From assembly GCA_020723485.1 (NCBI GenBank), contig DYIU01000002.1:901190-965189 (forward strand): 64,000 nucleotides of DNA, given 5' to 3'. Below the pieces are notes generated by a model, which saw nothing but the letters and a program-made list of their open reading frames with translations, ran no database searches and was not told where the DNA came from. This document shows positions 7,781 to 16,476 of the stretch, piece by piece. Within the stretch, counting starts at the first letter, position 1. Every line of letters starts with the position of its first letter. Source of the stretch: Acidimicrobium ferrooxidans (GTDB lineage Bacteria > Actinomycetota > Geothermincolia > Fen-727 > Anoxymicrobiaceae). The position numbers were made by a program, and so were the translations under genes.

Positions 7781-8683
7781 ATGCGCGGGCGCCGCTGGAC
7801 GCAGATAGCGGGCACGCTGGCGGCGAATCCCTGGTTCGTATACTTCGGTTCCAGGACCATCTACCAGGGCGACGCGAAAGGGCTTTGTTTCCCCGGGTTC
7901 AACTGCTACGCCTGCCCGCTGGCGCTTTTCTCCTGCCCCATAGGGGCCCTGCAGCACTCTATGGCCATCGTGTCGCCTCAGCGGAGCGCTTCGGCGGCGG
8001 GGGCCCTATCGCAGGCGGCGAGGCAGGGCGCCGATTTCTCGCTCGCGGCGTTCCTCTACGTGGTCGGGTTCATCGGCCTCATCGGGATAGCCGTCGGCCG
8101 GCTGCTGTGCGGCTGGCTGTGCCCGTTCGGCTTCCTGCAGGACCTCCTCTACAAGATACCGGGGCCCAAGCTCCGCATGCCGCGGTGGATGCGTTTCGGC
8201 AAGTACGTGTCCCTCGCGGTCCTGGCGATGCTCATCCCGTACCTGACCGGTGTGCACTGGTTCTCCCGGCTGTGCCCCGCCGGGACCCTCGAGGGGGCGA
8301 TACCGCTCGAGCTCCTGCCGCCGGACGCTCCCCTTCCCGAGATCGGGTGGTTCTTCTGGCTCAAGGTCGGGATACTGGTGTTCTTCCTTGCGTGGATGAT
8401 CCTGACCAAGCGCGCGTTCTGCCGGGCGGCATGCCCCCTCGGGGCGGCGTGGGCGCTCCTTGCCCCCATCAGCTTCTACAGGATGTACGTGGACGGGGAG
8501 AAGTGCACCTCGTGCGGCAGGTGCCGGGAGGTCTGCCCGGTCGACATAGAGATCTTCGAGGAGCCGAACTCGCCCGAATGCATCCGCTGTTTCGACTGCA
8601 AGAAGGAGTGCCCGACGGGCGCCGTCACCTCCGGTTTCCGCGCGGGAAAGGCCCCGGAGACAGAAGCGACCTCAACGCAGTAG
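7781..8683 (+). CDS. NapH/NosR/CcoG-like 4Fe-4S polytopic membrane protein
   Basis: The 300-residue protein carries several transmembrane helices and cysteine motifs of the NapH class: FNCYACPLALFSCPIGA near residue 45, CGWLCPFGFLQDLLYKIP near 110, LCPAGTLEGAIP near 165, and CRAACPLGAAW near 215. At the C terminus are two ferredoxin clusters, CTSCGRCREVCPVD and CIRCFDCKKECPTG. Such proteins pass electrons between membrane quinols and periplasmic partners. It starts two bases after the microprotein stop. Its last 12 bases overlap the convergent gene on the minus strand. Confidence 0.85.
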   Translation: MRGRRWTQIAGTLAANPWFVYFGSRTIYQGDAKGLCFPGFNCYACPLALFSCPIGALQHSMAIVSPQRSASAAGALSQAARQGADFSLAAFLYVVGFIGLIGIAVGRLLCGWLCPFGFLQDLLYKIPGPKLRMPRWMRFGKYVSLAVLAMLIPYLTGVHWFSRLCPAGTLEGAIPLELLPPDAPLPEIGWFFWLKVGILVFFLAWMILTKRAFCRAACPLGAAWALLAPISFYRMYVDGEKCTSCGRCREVCPVDIEIFEEPNSPECIRCFDCKKECPTGAVTSGFRAGKAPETEATSTQ

Positions 8684-9046
8684 GATTCGGTGCGCCAGCA
8701 CCGCGATGAGGGCGGATGCCAGGGTCAAAACGAGGAACGCGAAGCGCCCGGCGCCGGCATCCCGCCGCTCGCTTTTCGAGCCACCACCCTCAGGCCTGCC
8801 CGCGTTCGCATCCGTAGCGCCGACCTCCGGTCGGCTCCTGTTCCTGTAATCCCTGCGGTAGTGGTAGAAACCGCCAGCCAGGGTCAGACAGAGCCCTGCC
8901 AACACCGCGACGGCTCCGGGCACCCCGAAGTTGCGCGCCTCCTGGCACGAGCGCAGTCCCCAGAAGAACAACCCGCCGCCGGGGACCAGCATGGCCAGCA
9001 GGACCGCGAGCTCCAGGTACTCGCACCTGCCCCTCTCCCCTCTCAT
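8672..9046 (-). CDS. Small membrane protein overlapping the M23 peptidase gene
   Basis: ATG at 9046 is preceded by AAGGAGGTG and overlaps the stop of the peptidase gene as ATGA, so translation is probably coupled. The 124-residue product has two N-terminal hydrophobic helices (ELAVLLAMLVPGGGLFFWG and GAVAVLAGLCLTLAGGFY), a polar Arg/Gly/Ser-rich linker, and a C-terminal helix (FAFLVLTLASALIAVLA). I do not recognise a family. The overlap and membrane topology suggest a partner of the M23 protein. A much longer open frame running through 8672-10612 is a shadow of the peptidase; only this 3' part is credible. Confidence 0.6.
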   Translation of the reverse strand: MRGERGRCEYLELAVLLAMLVPGGGLFFWGLRSCQEARNFGVPGAVAVLAGLCLTLAGGFYHYRRDYRNRSRPEVGATDANAGRPEGGGSKSERRDAGAGRFAFLVLTLASALIAVLAHRILLR

Positions 9047-10734
9047 CTCGACACCTCCTTTTGCCCGGACAGCTTCCTGAAGCCGGCCTCCAGCCCGCTC
9101 TTCAACCCTTTGCTTATGCCCTTCCCCAGGAGCTTGGCCGCGAAACCCCGCAGGGTACCCCCGAGGCCGTGCCGGAAGAACCGCAACCTCGAGAGCAGGC
9201 CGCTCAGTCCGCCCCCCTTGAAGGAGAGCGCGATGCCTCCCATGGCCGACCCGGCGAGGAACGACGCCAGCACGCCCTGCCAGGTCACCGGCCGGTGAGT
9301 GACCGCGCACGCAAGGGCGTTGAGCCCGGCGGTCAGCATGCCCCACGAGACGACGTAGGCCACCTTGCCGCCGAAAGTGAGCGAGAGCTGCTTGACCATG
9401 ACGAGGACCCCCTCGAGCTTCAGGGCTGTCTCCTTGAGCACAATCACGGCCGCCTCGGTGAAGGTGAGCGCCGTCGTCTCGGATGATGAAAGGGACAAGA
9501 TCCCGACCAGGTGCCTGCTGAATATGCCCTCTTTCAATACCTTGCCCACTCCCCCGGTCACTGCACCCGCCACAAACGCGATGAGGGCCCCCTTCCAGGA
9601 GACGCGACCGGTCATCAGGTAGGTGGCGCCCGTATCGAATATCGCCGAGAATATGCCGTTCCACGCGGCCGCCTTGAGGGTGCCGGCCAGCCCCACCTCC
9701 GCCCAGCCCGCGGCCAGGGGGCCTGACAGCGCTCCCCAGCTGATGACCGCGCTCGCGGCGACCGCCCCGGCGCTCAGGGACATCCAGAAGCAGCGACCGG
9801 CGGAGAATCCCGGCCCGGAGCAGGCCGCGTAGACGACGGCCGTCACGATGCAGGCGAGCGACCCGACGATGGCGGCTATGGTCGCCACAACGGCGGATAT
9901 CGGCAACAGGAAAAACGCTATGACCACCGCGATGACCACTACCAGGGCGGCTGTAAACCCGATGACGACCGCCTGCACGTACCGGTTCGACAACGACCAC
10001 TCCGCCAGGTTGACAATGGAGCGTCCCAGTGCGCAGGCGCCTCCCCATGCAGCGGAGATGCCGCGCCTGATAAGCCCAAGCGGCCCGCCGGAGGTCTCGC
10101 GCTCCGGAAGCAAGGTGATGGCGCCGCGGCGGCCGGGCGACGCGCCAGTGCTCTCCCACGCGCCCCCGGCCGCCGGCGTTCCGGGAGCCGCTCCCCCGCC
10201 CCGCTCGACGGGGCAGAGCCTTATGAACGAGTCCGCCTCGAGCCCGTCCAGCATCAACCGCGGGTCGACGGGGTGGCCGTTCAGGGACGTGTCGAAGTGA
10301 AGGTGGGACCTGCCGGACGACGAGTCGCGCCTCCCTGCAATGGTACCGATGACCTGGCCCCGCGAGACGCGAGCCCCCGCGACGACGTTTATCGCCTCGA
10401 GGTCGAGGTACGTGGTGCGCACCCCGGCGGGGTGGGAGACGGACACGAACCTTCCCCTGGGGAGCTCCCCGACCCATGCCACCACCCCGCCGGCCGCGGC
10501 CCGCACCGGCCGCCCGGGCTCCGCGGCGATGTCTATACCCTGGTGGCCTCCCTCGCCGTATGGGCCGGTGGGCCTCTCGAAGCCCCTTATCACCTCGCCC
10601 GAAACCGGCCATGCGTAGCCTCCGGGCGCGGCGCGCGCCGCCGGAACCACGAAGAGGACCAGAAAGGGCGCGATCAGAAGCACGAGCGCTGCCCGGAAGA
10701 GAAGGCGCCTGCTTATCAGCAGCATTGCGGACAT
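9043..10734 (-). CDS. M23 (LytM-type) metallopeptidase fused to a polytopic membrane region
   Basis: The 563-residue protein has a signal/anchor segment, then an M23 peptidase domain (about residues 35-170) with GGHQGIDIAAEPG and HLHFDTSLNGHPVDP supplying the zinc ligands H...D and HxH. M23 enzymes cut peptidoglycan cross-links. The rest is unusual: about eight hydrophobic, Gly/Ala-rich segments. Two of these look duplicated (TGRVSWKGALIAFVAGAVTG and THRPVTWQGVLASFLAGSAM), followed by a basic Gly/Lys-rich tail. Such glycine-rich repeats occur in pre-toxin and pore-forming regions of secreted toxins, but this is only resemblance. ATG at 10734 was chosen; an upstream in-frame start at 10782 would place the signal too far in. 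Confidence 0.8.
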   Translation of the reverse strand: MSAMLLISRRLLFRAALVLLIAPFLVLFVVPAARAAPGGYAWPVSGEVIRGFERPTGPYGEGGHQGIDIAAEPGRPVRAAAGGVVAWVGELPRGRFVSVSHPAGVRTTYLDLEAINVVAGARVSRGQVIGTIAGRRDSSSGRSHLHFDTSLNGHPVDPRLMLDGLEADSFIRLCPVERGGGAAPGTPAAGGAWESTGASPGRRGAITLLPERETSGGPLGLIRRGISAAWGGACALGRSIVNLAEWSLSNRYVQAVVIGFTAALVVVIAVVIAFFLLPISAVVATIAAIVGSLACIVTAVVYAACSGPGFSAGRCFWMSLSAGAVAASAVISWGALSGPLAAGWAEVGLAGTLKAAAWNGIFSAIFDTGATYLMTGRVSWKGALIAFVAGAVTGGVGKVLKEGIFSRHLVGILSLSSSETTALTFTEAAVIVLKETALKLEGVLVMVKQLSLTFGGKVAYVVSWGMLTAGLNALACAVTHRPVTWQGVLASFLAGSAMGGIALSFKGGGLSGLLSRLRFFRHGLGGTLRGFAAKLLGKGISKGLKSGLEAGFRKLSGQKEVSR

Positions 10735-10897
10735 TACCCCCGGATGGGTGTCAGGGAGAGAGAGCGTGCACGGAGAGAGCAATACAAGCGAATGATAACA
10801 AGCAGTTCAAGCCGTGTCAACGGAGGTGCCCGCCGGGTGCTCCCGGCGGCACGGCAATTGACTGCCAGGGACGCCGCTCGCGCTACCCGGTTCTCCT

Positions 10898-10926
10898 TTG
10901 ACTGGAGAGAGGGTTTTTAATAATAT
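10898..10926 (+). promoter_or_regulatory. Promoter of pckG
   Basis: TTGACT (10898-10903) and TAATAT (10921-10926) are 17 bases apart, close to the sigma-70-type consensus. The start site near 10933 gives a leader of about 125 bases. The leader contains a small ATGGAG...CTCCAT hairpin at about 10935-10956 and a GC-rich CCGCCGG...CCGGCGG stem before the Shine-Dalgarno. The rest of the 322-base gap 10735-11056 shows nothing further. Confidence 0.65.
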
Positions 10927-11056
10927 ACCCCCTAAATGGAGGGTGCCCCGCTCCATGGCTCCCAGAACACGGAACGGGGGTCGACGCTACCCACTTGCGC
11001 GGCGGCACCTTCCCTCCGCCGGCAGCGGCCGGCGGCGCTACAGGAGGGCACTGGTG

Positions 11057-12934
11057 ATGAAGGACGAGAATCTGGAATATCTCGAGGCCAACCTCGAGCC
11101 CGAGCATCATAAGAAGATGGCGGAGCTGGGCCAGTCCGACATGAACAGGTTCGTGGCCGAGACCATGAAGCTCTGCAAGCCCGCGACGGTCTTCATCGCG
11201 ACGGACTCCGCTGAAGACCGCGAGTACGTCAAGGCCAAAGCTCTCGAGCTCGGTGAGGAGTTCGAGCTGGCGACCGCCGGGCACACATATCACTTCGACG
11301 GCATAAAGGACCAGGGGCGCGACAAGGAGAACACGCGCTACCTGCTGCCCCCGAACGTGCACCTCGGGGAGCACATCAACTTCATGCCCAGGGACGAAGG
11401 CCTGGCTGAGGTCCTCGGAATCCTTGACGGGCTGATGGCGGGCAAGGAGATGATAGTGCGCTTCTACTGCCTGGGCCCGAGGAGCTCCGTGTTCTCGCAG
11501 CTGTGCTGCCAGATAACCGACTCGTTCTACGTGGCGCACAGCGAGGACCTTCTGTACCGGCCCGGCTACGAGGAGTTCAAGAGCGCGGGTGACGGGGTCG
11601 AGCACTTCAGGTTCCTGCACTCCGCGGGGAGGCTCGAGAACGGGGTCTGCGCCGACATCGACAAGCGGCGAATGTTCATAGACCTTGTCGACAACATCGT
11701 CTACAGCACCAACACCCAGTACGGCGGCAACACGATGGGCCTGAAAAAGCTCGCCATGAGGCTGGGCATCCAGAAGGGCCTGAAGGAAGGCTGGCTCACC
11801 GAGCACATGTTCATAGTCGGCGTGCCCGGGAGGAACGGGCGTAAGACCTACATGACAGGTGCTTACCCCAGCATGTGCGGCAAGACCTCGACCGCCATGA
11901 TACAGGGCCAGAGCATCATCGGCGATGACATCGCCTACCTCAAGAAGATCGGCGGGGACGTGCGGGCGGTGAACGTGGAGTGCGGGGTGTTCGGCATCAT
12001 CCAGGACGTGAACCCGGAGGACGACCCGGACATCTACGCGGCCCTCACCTCTCCGAACGAGATCATATTCTCGAACGTGCTCGTCAGCGACGGGAAGCCG
12101 TACTGGCTGGGGATGGGCTCCGAGCTCCCGGGGAAAGGTCTGAACTTCTCCGGGGAGTGGACCAGTGGCAAGACCGACGCGAACGGGAAAGCGATAGACC
12201 CCTCGCACAAGAACGCCAGGTTCACACTGAAACTGGACAGCCTCAAGAACTACGACGAGAACATAGAGAACCCCGAGGGCGTGCCGGTCAAGGCGATGAT
12301 ATTCGGGGGCCGGGACACCGACACCTCAGTCCCGGTGGAGCAGTCGTTCGACTGGGTGCACGGGGTCATAACCAAGGGCGCGTCGCTGGAGTCGGAGACC
12401 ACGGCGGCGACCCTGGGCGCCGAGGGGGTCCGCGAGTTCAACCCGATGTCGAACCTGGACTTCCTGGCGGCGTCGCTCGATACGTACCTCCAGAAGTACC
12501 TGGAGTTCGCGGCGGTTCTGTCCAAGCCGCCGAAGATCTTCGGTGTCAACTACTTCCTGACCGACTCGGAGGGCAGGTACCTGAACAGCATGCTGGATAA
12601 GAAGGTCTGGATGCTCTGGATAGAGGAGCGGGTGCACGAGGAGGTCGGCACACTGACCACCCCGACGGGCATGATACCGCTCTACAAGGACCTGATGAGG
12701 CTGTTCAAAGACGCCCTCGGTATGGAATACTCCGAGGCTCAGTACAAGGAGCAGTTCTCCGTCCGCGTGCCCCAGCAGCTCGCGAAGATAGAACGCATAG
12801 AGGCGATCTACCGTCAGGAGTGGGGCATCCCGGAGGTGCTGTTCACCACGCTCGACGAGCAGCGCAAGCGCCTTCTCGAGGCCAGGGCGGAGTTCGGCGA
12901 CCTGGTGACGCCGCTCATGCTCGCCCAGCGCTGA
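11057..12934 (+). CDS. pckG: Phosphoenolpyruvate carboxykinase (GTP)
   Basis: The 625-residue protein converts oxaloacetate plus GTP to PEP, CO2 and GDP, or runs in reverse, linking the TCA branch to gluconeogenesis. The GTP-type P-loop is GAYPSMCGKTS, containing the reactive cysteine of this class. MGSELPGKGLNFSGEW and FGGRDTDTSVPVEQSFDWVHG are the substrate and nucleotide regions. ATG at 11057 follows AGGAGG with an 8-9 base spacer; the open frame upstream of it is not conserved-looking and starts inside the promoter. Length fits the family. The last 20 bases overlap the convergent hydrolase gene. Confidence 0.95.
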   Translation: MKDENLEYLEANLEPEHHKKMAELGQSDMNRFVAETMKLCKPATVFIATDSAEDREYVKAKALELGEEFELATAGHTYHFDGIKDQGRDKENTRYLLPPNVHLGEHINFMPRDEGLAEVLGILDGLMAGKEMIVRFYCLGPRSSVFSQLCCQITDSFYVAHSEDLLYRPGYEEFKSAGDGVEHFRFLHSAGRLENGVCADIDKRRMFIDLVDNIVYSTNTQYGGNTMGLKKLAMRLGIQKGLKEGWLTEHMFIVGVPGRNGRKTYMTGAYPSMCGKTSTAMIQGQSIIGDDIAYLKKIGGDVRAVNVECGVFGIIQDVNPEDDPDIYAALTSPNEIIFSNVLVSDGKPYWLGMGSELPGKGLNFSGEWTSGKTDANGKAIDPSHKNARFTLKLDSLKNYDENIENPEGVPVKAMIFGGRDTDTSVPVEQSFDWVHGVITKGASLESETTAATLGAEGVREFNPMSNLDFLAASLDTYLQKYLEFAAVLSKPPKIFGVNYFLTDSEGRYLNSMLDKKVWMLWIEERVHEEVGTLTTPTGMIPLYKDLMRLFKDALGMEYSEAQYKEQFSVRVPQQLAKIERIEAIYRQEWGIPEVLFTTLDEQRKRLLEARAEFGDLVTPLMLAQR

Positions 12935-13676
12935 GCCAGTCGAGGAGGATTTCGAGGGAGCGCGGGTCCCGGCGCAGGCGGTGCAGGCCGCCGGGGAGGA
13001 TAACGAGCTCTTTCGGTTCTCCCGCCGCATCATAGAGCATCCTCGCCTGCTCGACCGGGACGGTCTCATCCTGGTCGCCGTGGACCAGCAGCAGCGGTAT
13101 CGGGCTAACCCCGGCCACAAAATCAAGGGCGTCATGCTTCTCCACGTCGTCGTAAAACCAGTCTGGCGTGGGAGGAAAGCTCAGGTCCTTGATTATCCCG
13201 ACATCGCGCGCGACTTCGAGGAATGAGAGGCAGTGGGTTCGCGGAAAGACCTCCGTAAGCCTGGCGGGCGCGGCGAACGCGGCAACCCCGTCAACGTCCC
13301 CGTGCTCGGCCGCGTACCTGATGGCGAGCGCGCCTCCTGCCGAGAAGCCGGCCAGGTAGAGCCCGTCGAAGCGCTCCCTGAGCCCTGATCTCGCGAAGCC
13401 GACCACCTCGACCAGGTCTTCGTACCAGCCCCCCATGCAGAAGTCGCCGCTGGAGTCGCCGGTTCCCCTGAAGTTCACGAACAGGGTTGCGCTCCCGCTG
13501 TCCGCGAGGGCGCGCGCAAGCGCCGGGTAGCCGGGGTCGCTGCCGTCGGGGCGCGATAGCGGGATGCCGTGGCACAGGACCACCAGCGGGACCCCCTCCG
13601 CCGGTACGTTCAGCTCGCCGGTGAGGGTCACATCACCGGAAATCAGTTCTACCTCTCGGGCCTCGAACTCCGCCAA
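12915..13676 (-). CDS. Alpha/beta hydrolase
   Basis: The 253-residue protein shows the full catalytic triad pattern: oxyanion region LCHGIPLS, nucleophile elbow AGFSAGG near residue 117, acid HGDQDETVP near 208, and histidine GGLHRLR near 233. The fold resembles dienelactone-hydrolase/acylaminoacyl-peptidase-like cytosolic hydrolases (COG1073-like). TTG at 13676 has GGAGG about ten bases upstream. It lies five bases after the stop of the MBL hydrolase gene, so the two are likely cotranscribed. The substrate is unknown. Confidence 0.8.
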   Translation of the reverse strand: MAEFEAREVELISGDVTLTGELNVPAEGVPLVVLCHGIPLSRPDGSDPGYPALARALADSGSATLFVNFRGTGDSSGDFCMGGWYEDLVEVVGFARSGLRERFDGLYLAGFSAGGALAIRYAAEHGDVDGVAAFAAPARLTEVFPRTHCLSFLEVARDVGIIKDLSFPPTPDWFYDDVEKHDALDFVAGVSPIPLLLVHGDQDETVPVEQARMLYDAAGEPKELVILPGGLHRLRRDPRSLEILLDWLSAGRA

Positions 13677-13681
13677 GTCCG

Positions 13682-14503
13682 CTATACCTCCAGGACCAGC
13701 CCGGTCTGCCCCGGGATGAACCTACCCGGGAAACGGTCCACCATCCTTGACATCACTACCGAGCCGGTGCAGTGGTTGAATATCATCTTCCCGCAGTCGA
13801 GTCCGTCCAGGAACTCCATCGTGGCCTCGACCTTGGAGAGCGGGGCGCCCATCCCCAGGTGGGTCCCTCCGACCACCGCCCTTATTCTCGGCGAGGTCTC
13901 CAGGACGTACTTGAGGATGTTCACCACGCCCGAGTGCGCGCAGCCGGTGAGGACCACCGCCCCCTCCGGGGTGTCCACTACCAGCGCCTGGTCGTCGATG
14001 AACGAGTCGGGCACGAGCTCGCCGCCTTCATCTCTGAACAGGTTGGGCTCCGGGCCCTCGAAATCTGTCACGCGGGGCACCTCCCCGGTGAGCCTGACAC
14101 CGGGCAGGACTTCGACGGGGCCTCTCGTGAACTCGACCCCGGCGCCCGCGGCCTCGAGCGCTTCAAGCCGCATCGGGACGCCCACGAACATCTTCGCGGC
14201 CCCGGCGACGAAATAGCGTGGGGCAAGCGCCTCGGGATGCATGTAGATCTTCCTGGGTCCGGAGACTGCCAGGACCCGGCCCAGGCCACCCGCGTGGTCC
14301 ATGTGCCCGTGCGACAGCCCTATGCCTTCGACACCCCTGAGATCAATACCCATGACCTGCGCGTTGTAGACCGCCACGTCGGTCTGGCCGCAGTCCCAGA
14401 GGAACGACCTCCCGTCTACCTCCAGCAAGACCGCGAGCCCGTGCTCGGCCTTGCAGAAAAGCCCCGCCGTGTTATCGCACAGCACCGCAACCTTGACGTC
14501 CAT
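13682..14503 (-). CDS. MBL-fold metallo-hydrolase (COG1237-like)
   Basis: The 273-residue protein has the metallo-beta-lactamase HxHxDH signature as LSHGHMDHAGG near residue 65, with later metal ligands in LTGCAHSGVVNIL and FNHCTG. The pattern DDQALVVDTPEGAVVLTGCAHSG is characteristic of the COG1237 group, which includes the archaeal beta-ribofuranosylaminobenzene 5'-phosphate synthase-related and 7,8-dihydropterin-type hydrolases. Its reaction here is unknown. The ATG at 14503 has GGAAGGGG upstream. It is divergent from the DUF362/ferredoxin gene; the 75-base gap should hold both promoters. Confidence 0.85.
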   Translation of the reverse strand: MDVKVAVLCDNTAGLFCKAEHGLAVLLEVDGRSFLWDCGQTDVAVYNAQVMGIDLRGVEGIGLSHGHMDHAGGLGRVLAVSGPRKIYMHPEALAPRYFVAGAAKMFVGVPMRLEALEAAGAGVEFTRGPVEVLPGVRLTGEVPRVTDFEGPEPNLFRDEGGELVPDSFIDDQALVVDTPEGAVVLTGCAHSGVVNILKYVLETSPRIRAVVGGTHLGMGAPLSKVEATMEFLDGLDCGKMIFNHCTGSVVMSRMVDRFPGRFIPGQTGLVLEV

Positions 14504-14578
14504 GCTTTCGCCCCTTCCATCGCGGACCTACACTTTATACACTCTATCATCGCGCTTTGTCAGCCGCCCGCGAGGCGA

Positions 14579-15742
14579 ATGGAGAAGGCCTTGGAGAAGA
14601 ACGAGACAGCCCTGGTACGCTGCGAATCCTATGAAAGGGAGGAGGTCGAGGAACGCGTTGCCCGCGCCTTCGAGCTTGCAGGAGGGCCGGATTCGGTGGT
14701 TCACGACGGCGAGAGCGTCTACGTAAAGGTCAACGCCCTGGTGCCCACCGCGCCTGAGAAAGCGGTGACGACGCACCCGGAGGTGCTCCGCGCGGTGGTC
14801 GGGCAGCTGCAGCGTGTGACCGACCGGGTGACGATCGGGGACAGCCCGGGTGGCCCGAGCACGCGCGCCATCCTGAAGAGGTTCTATGACAGGACCGGGT
14901 TCTCGGCTGTGGCCGCGGAGACCGGCGCCGAGCTCGATTTCGACACTACAGTCACCCGGGTGGGGCTCCCGGAAGGGAAGATGCTCAAATCCTTTCCGAT
15001 ATGCGGCGCGGCTGCGGCCGCCGACCGCCTGGTGTCAGTCTCGAAGTTCAAGACCCACATGTTCATGAACATCTCCGGGGCGGTCAAGAACCTCTTCGGA
15101 GTCGTCCCGGGGATGAACAAGTTCACGTACCACTCGCGGTTTTCGAGGGACCTGGATTTCGCGGATTTCCTTGTGGACGCCGCCCTGGCGGCGCGGCCGG
15201 ACTTCCACGTGGTTGACGCGGTGGCGGGCATGGATGGGGACGGCCCCAGGGTCGGGGACCCCGTAGAGATGGGCATCATCGCGGCCGGCACCGACCCGTT
15301 CGCGCTGGACCTCCTCATGATGAAGCTCATCGGTCACGACCCGCGCTCGAACCGCCCGCTCGCCGCGGCTATCGACCGCGGCCTGTGTCCCTCCTCGGCC
15401 GATGAGCTGGACGTCCTCGGAGAAGACCCCGCAGGCCTCGCGGTCGAAGGTTTCAGGCTGCCCGCGAAGAAAGACGTGGGCCAGCGCGTCCCCGGCTTCC
15501 TCATGGACAGGTTCGGAAGCATGCTCTCACTGAGGCCGAAGCCCTCACGCGAGCGGTGTACAGGCTGCCGCAAATGCGCGGAGGTCTGCCCGGGAAACGC
15601 TATCAGCATGGAAGCGGGTATCGCCGTCGTGGACATGGCCGGGTGCATCAGGTGCTACTGCTGCCATGAGCTCTGCGAGCACGACGCCATCGACCTCGAG
15701 CGGCCGCTCCTGATGCGGCTCATCCGGATAGACAGCGGGTAG
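14579..15742 (+). CDS. DUF362 protein with C-terminal 2x[4Fe-4S] ferredoxin domain
   Basis: The 387-residue protein carries a DUF362 domain (VYVKVNALVPTAPEKAVTTH; SVSKFKTHMFMNISGAVKN; VEMGIIAAGTDPFALDLLMM) followed by two ferredoxin clusters, CTGCRKCAEVCPGN and CIRCYCCHELCEHD, at about residues 325-370. This is the common DUF362-ferredoxin fusion of anaerobes, thought to be a redox protein of unknown substrate. ATG at 14579 has only a weak GAGG upstream. A second DUF362 protein without ferredoxin lies at 1697-2959. Confidence 0.85.
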   Translation: MEKALEKNETALVRCESYEREEVEERVARAFELAGGPDSVVHDGESVYVKVNALVPTAPEKAVTTHPEVLRAVVGQLQRVTDRVTIGDSPGGPSTRAILKRFYDRTGFSAVAAETGAELDFDTTVTRVGLPEGKMLKSFPICGAAAAADRLVSVSKFKTHMFMNISGAVKNLFGVVPGMNKFTYHSRFSRDLDFADFLVDAALAARPDFHVVDAVAGMDGDGPRVGDPVEMGIIAAGTDPFALDLLMMKLIGHDPRSNRPLAAAIDRGLCPSSADELDVLGEDPAGLAVEGFRLPAKKDVGQRVPGFLMDRFGSMLSLRPKPSRERCTGCRKCAEVCPGNAISMEAGIAVVDMAGCIRCYCCHELCEHDAIDLERPLLMRLIRIDSG

Positions 15743-15745
15743 AGG

Positions 15746-16474
15746 CTATAGGGTCGGGGGCTCTATGCTCACCGGCTCGTTGAAATCTGAGAAATCGAGC
15801 TCCATGGACATGTTGAGCTCGCCGGGCCCGGCGGACCCGAGGTCGCCTGCGTAAGTCATGGTAGCCTTCTCCACGTTCATGGAATCCTTGAGGACCCAGA
15901 CCTCCATCTTCGCCTCCTTGCCCTCGAACAGCGCAGGGTCCACGCCCATTTCGAAAGTCTCGGCGAATTTCTCCATGTCGAGGTAGAACTGGAGGTGGTA
16001 GGTGTCGCCCTTCCGATCGACCAACTCGACGTCCGACGCCGATTCGAGGTACCTGGAGCCAAGCAGCTCACCCGTGGAGGAGCCCCCCTGGAGCATCTCA
16101 CCCTCCTTCTCGGTCCATGAATCGGCCCCGGGGAGCTTCACGAAAGTGCGATCGCCCAGGATTATGACCTCGGACTTGGCCCCGGAGCTCCTCACGTTCA
16201 GGTGCCAGCGGTCCGGCTTCTCGTAGTAACCGTCGTAGGAGACGGTGGCGCTCCGATTGGCCCCGGGGATCTTCAGGTCCAGCTCGCTGTCGAGCTCCAT
16301 GGCAACGGATTTGAGCTTCGCCTGCGCCGCGATGGCCTTCTTCACTATCTGCTCGGGGGTACCGGCTACCTGCTCTCCGCAGCCGGGGGCGAGCGCAGCC
16401 GCGAGTACGAGGGCTGCCACAAGCGCTGTGAGCAACGATGTCCGTGATGCCTGGCCTCCGGGACGAGCGCGCAT
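15746..16474 (-). CDS. Lipoprotein of the LolA/LppX-like fold
   Basis: The 242-residue lipoprotein has a signal sequence ending in LAPGC (lipidated cysteine near residue 31). It then has a repeated-strand domain, starting EQIVKKAIAAQAKLKSVAMELDSELDLKIPG and continuing YYEKPDRWHLNV, typical of LppX/LprG/DUF6612 lipoproteins that bind lipid in a half-barrel. ATG at 16474 (preceded by GAAAGGG) is preferred over 16534, which would overlap the activase gene. Two bases separate it from that gene, so they are probably cotranscribed. Confidence 0.7.
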   Translation of the reverse strand: MRARPGGQASRTSLLTALVAALVLAAALAPGCGEQVAGTPEQIVKKAIAAQAKLKSVAMELDSELDLKIPGANRSATVSYDGYYEKPDRWHLNVRSSGAKSEVIILGDRTFVKLPGADSWTEKEGEMLQGGSSTGELLGSRYLESASDVELVDRKGDTYHLQFYLDMEKFAETFEMGVDPALFEGKEAKMEVWVLKDSMNVEKATMTYAGDLGSAGPGELNMSMELDFSDFNEPVSIEPPTL

Positions 16475-16476
16475 GA

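Noticed and set aside
8672-10612. 646-codon open frame on the minus strand
   Set aside because: Its first 80% is an Arg/Gly-rich shadow of the M23 peptidase gene in another frame. Only the 3' 124 codons with their own Shine-Dalgarno were kept.
10898-11056. N-terminal extension of 53 residues on PEP carboxykinase
   Set aside because: The extended frame starts inside the promoter and its sequence is Arg/Pro-rich. The ATG at 11057 has a proper Shine-Dalgarno and fits the family length.
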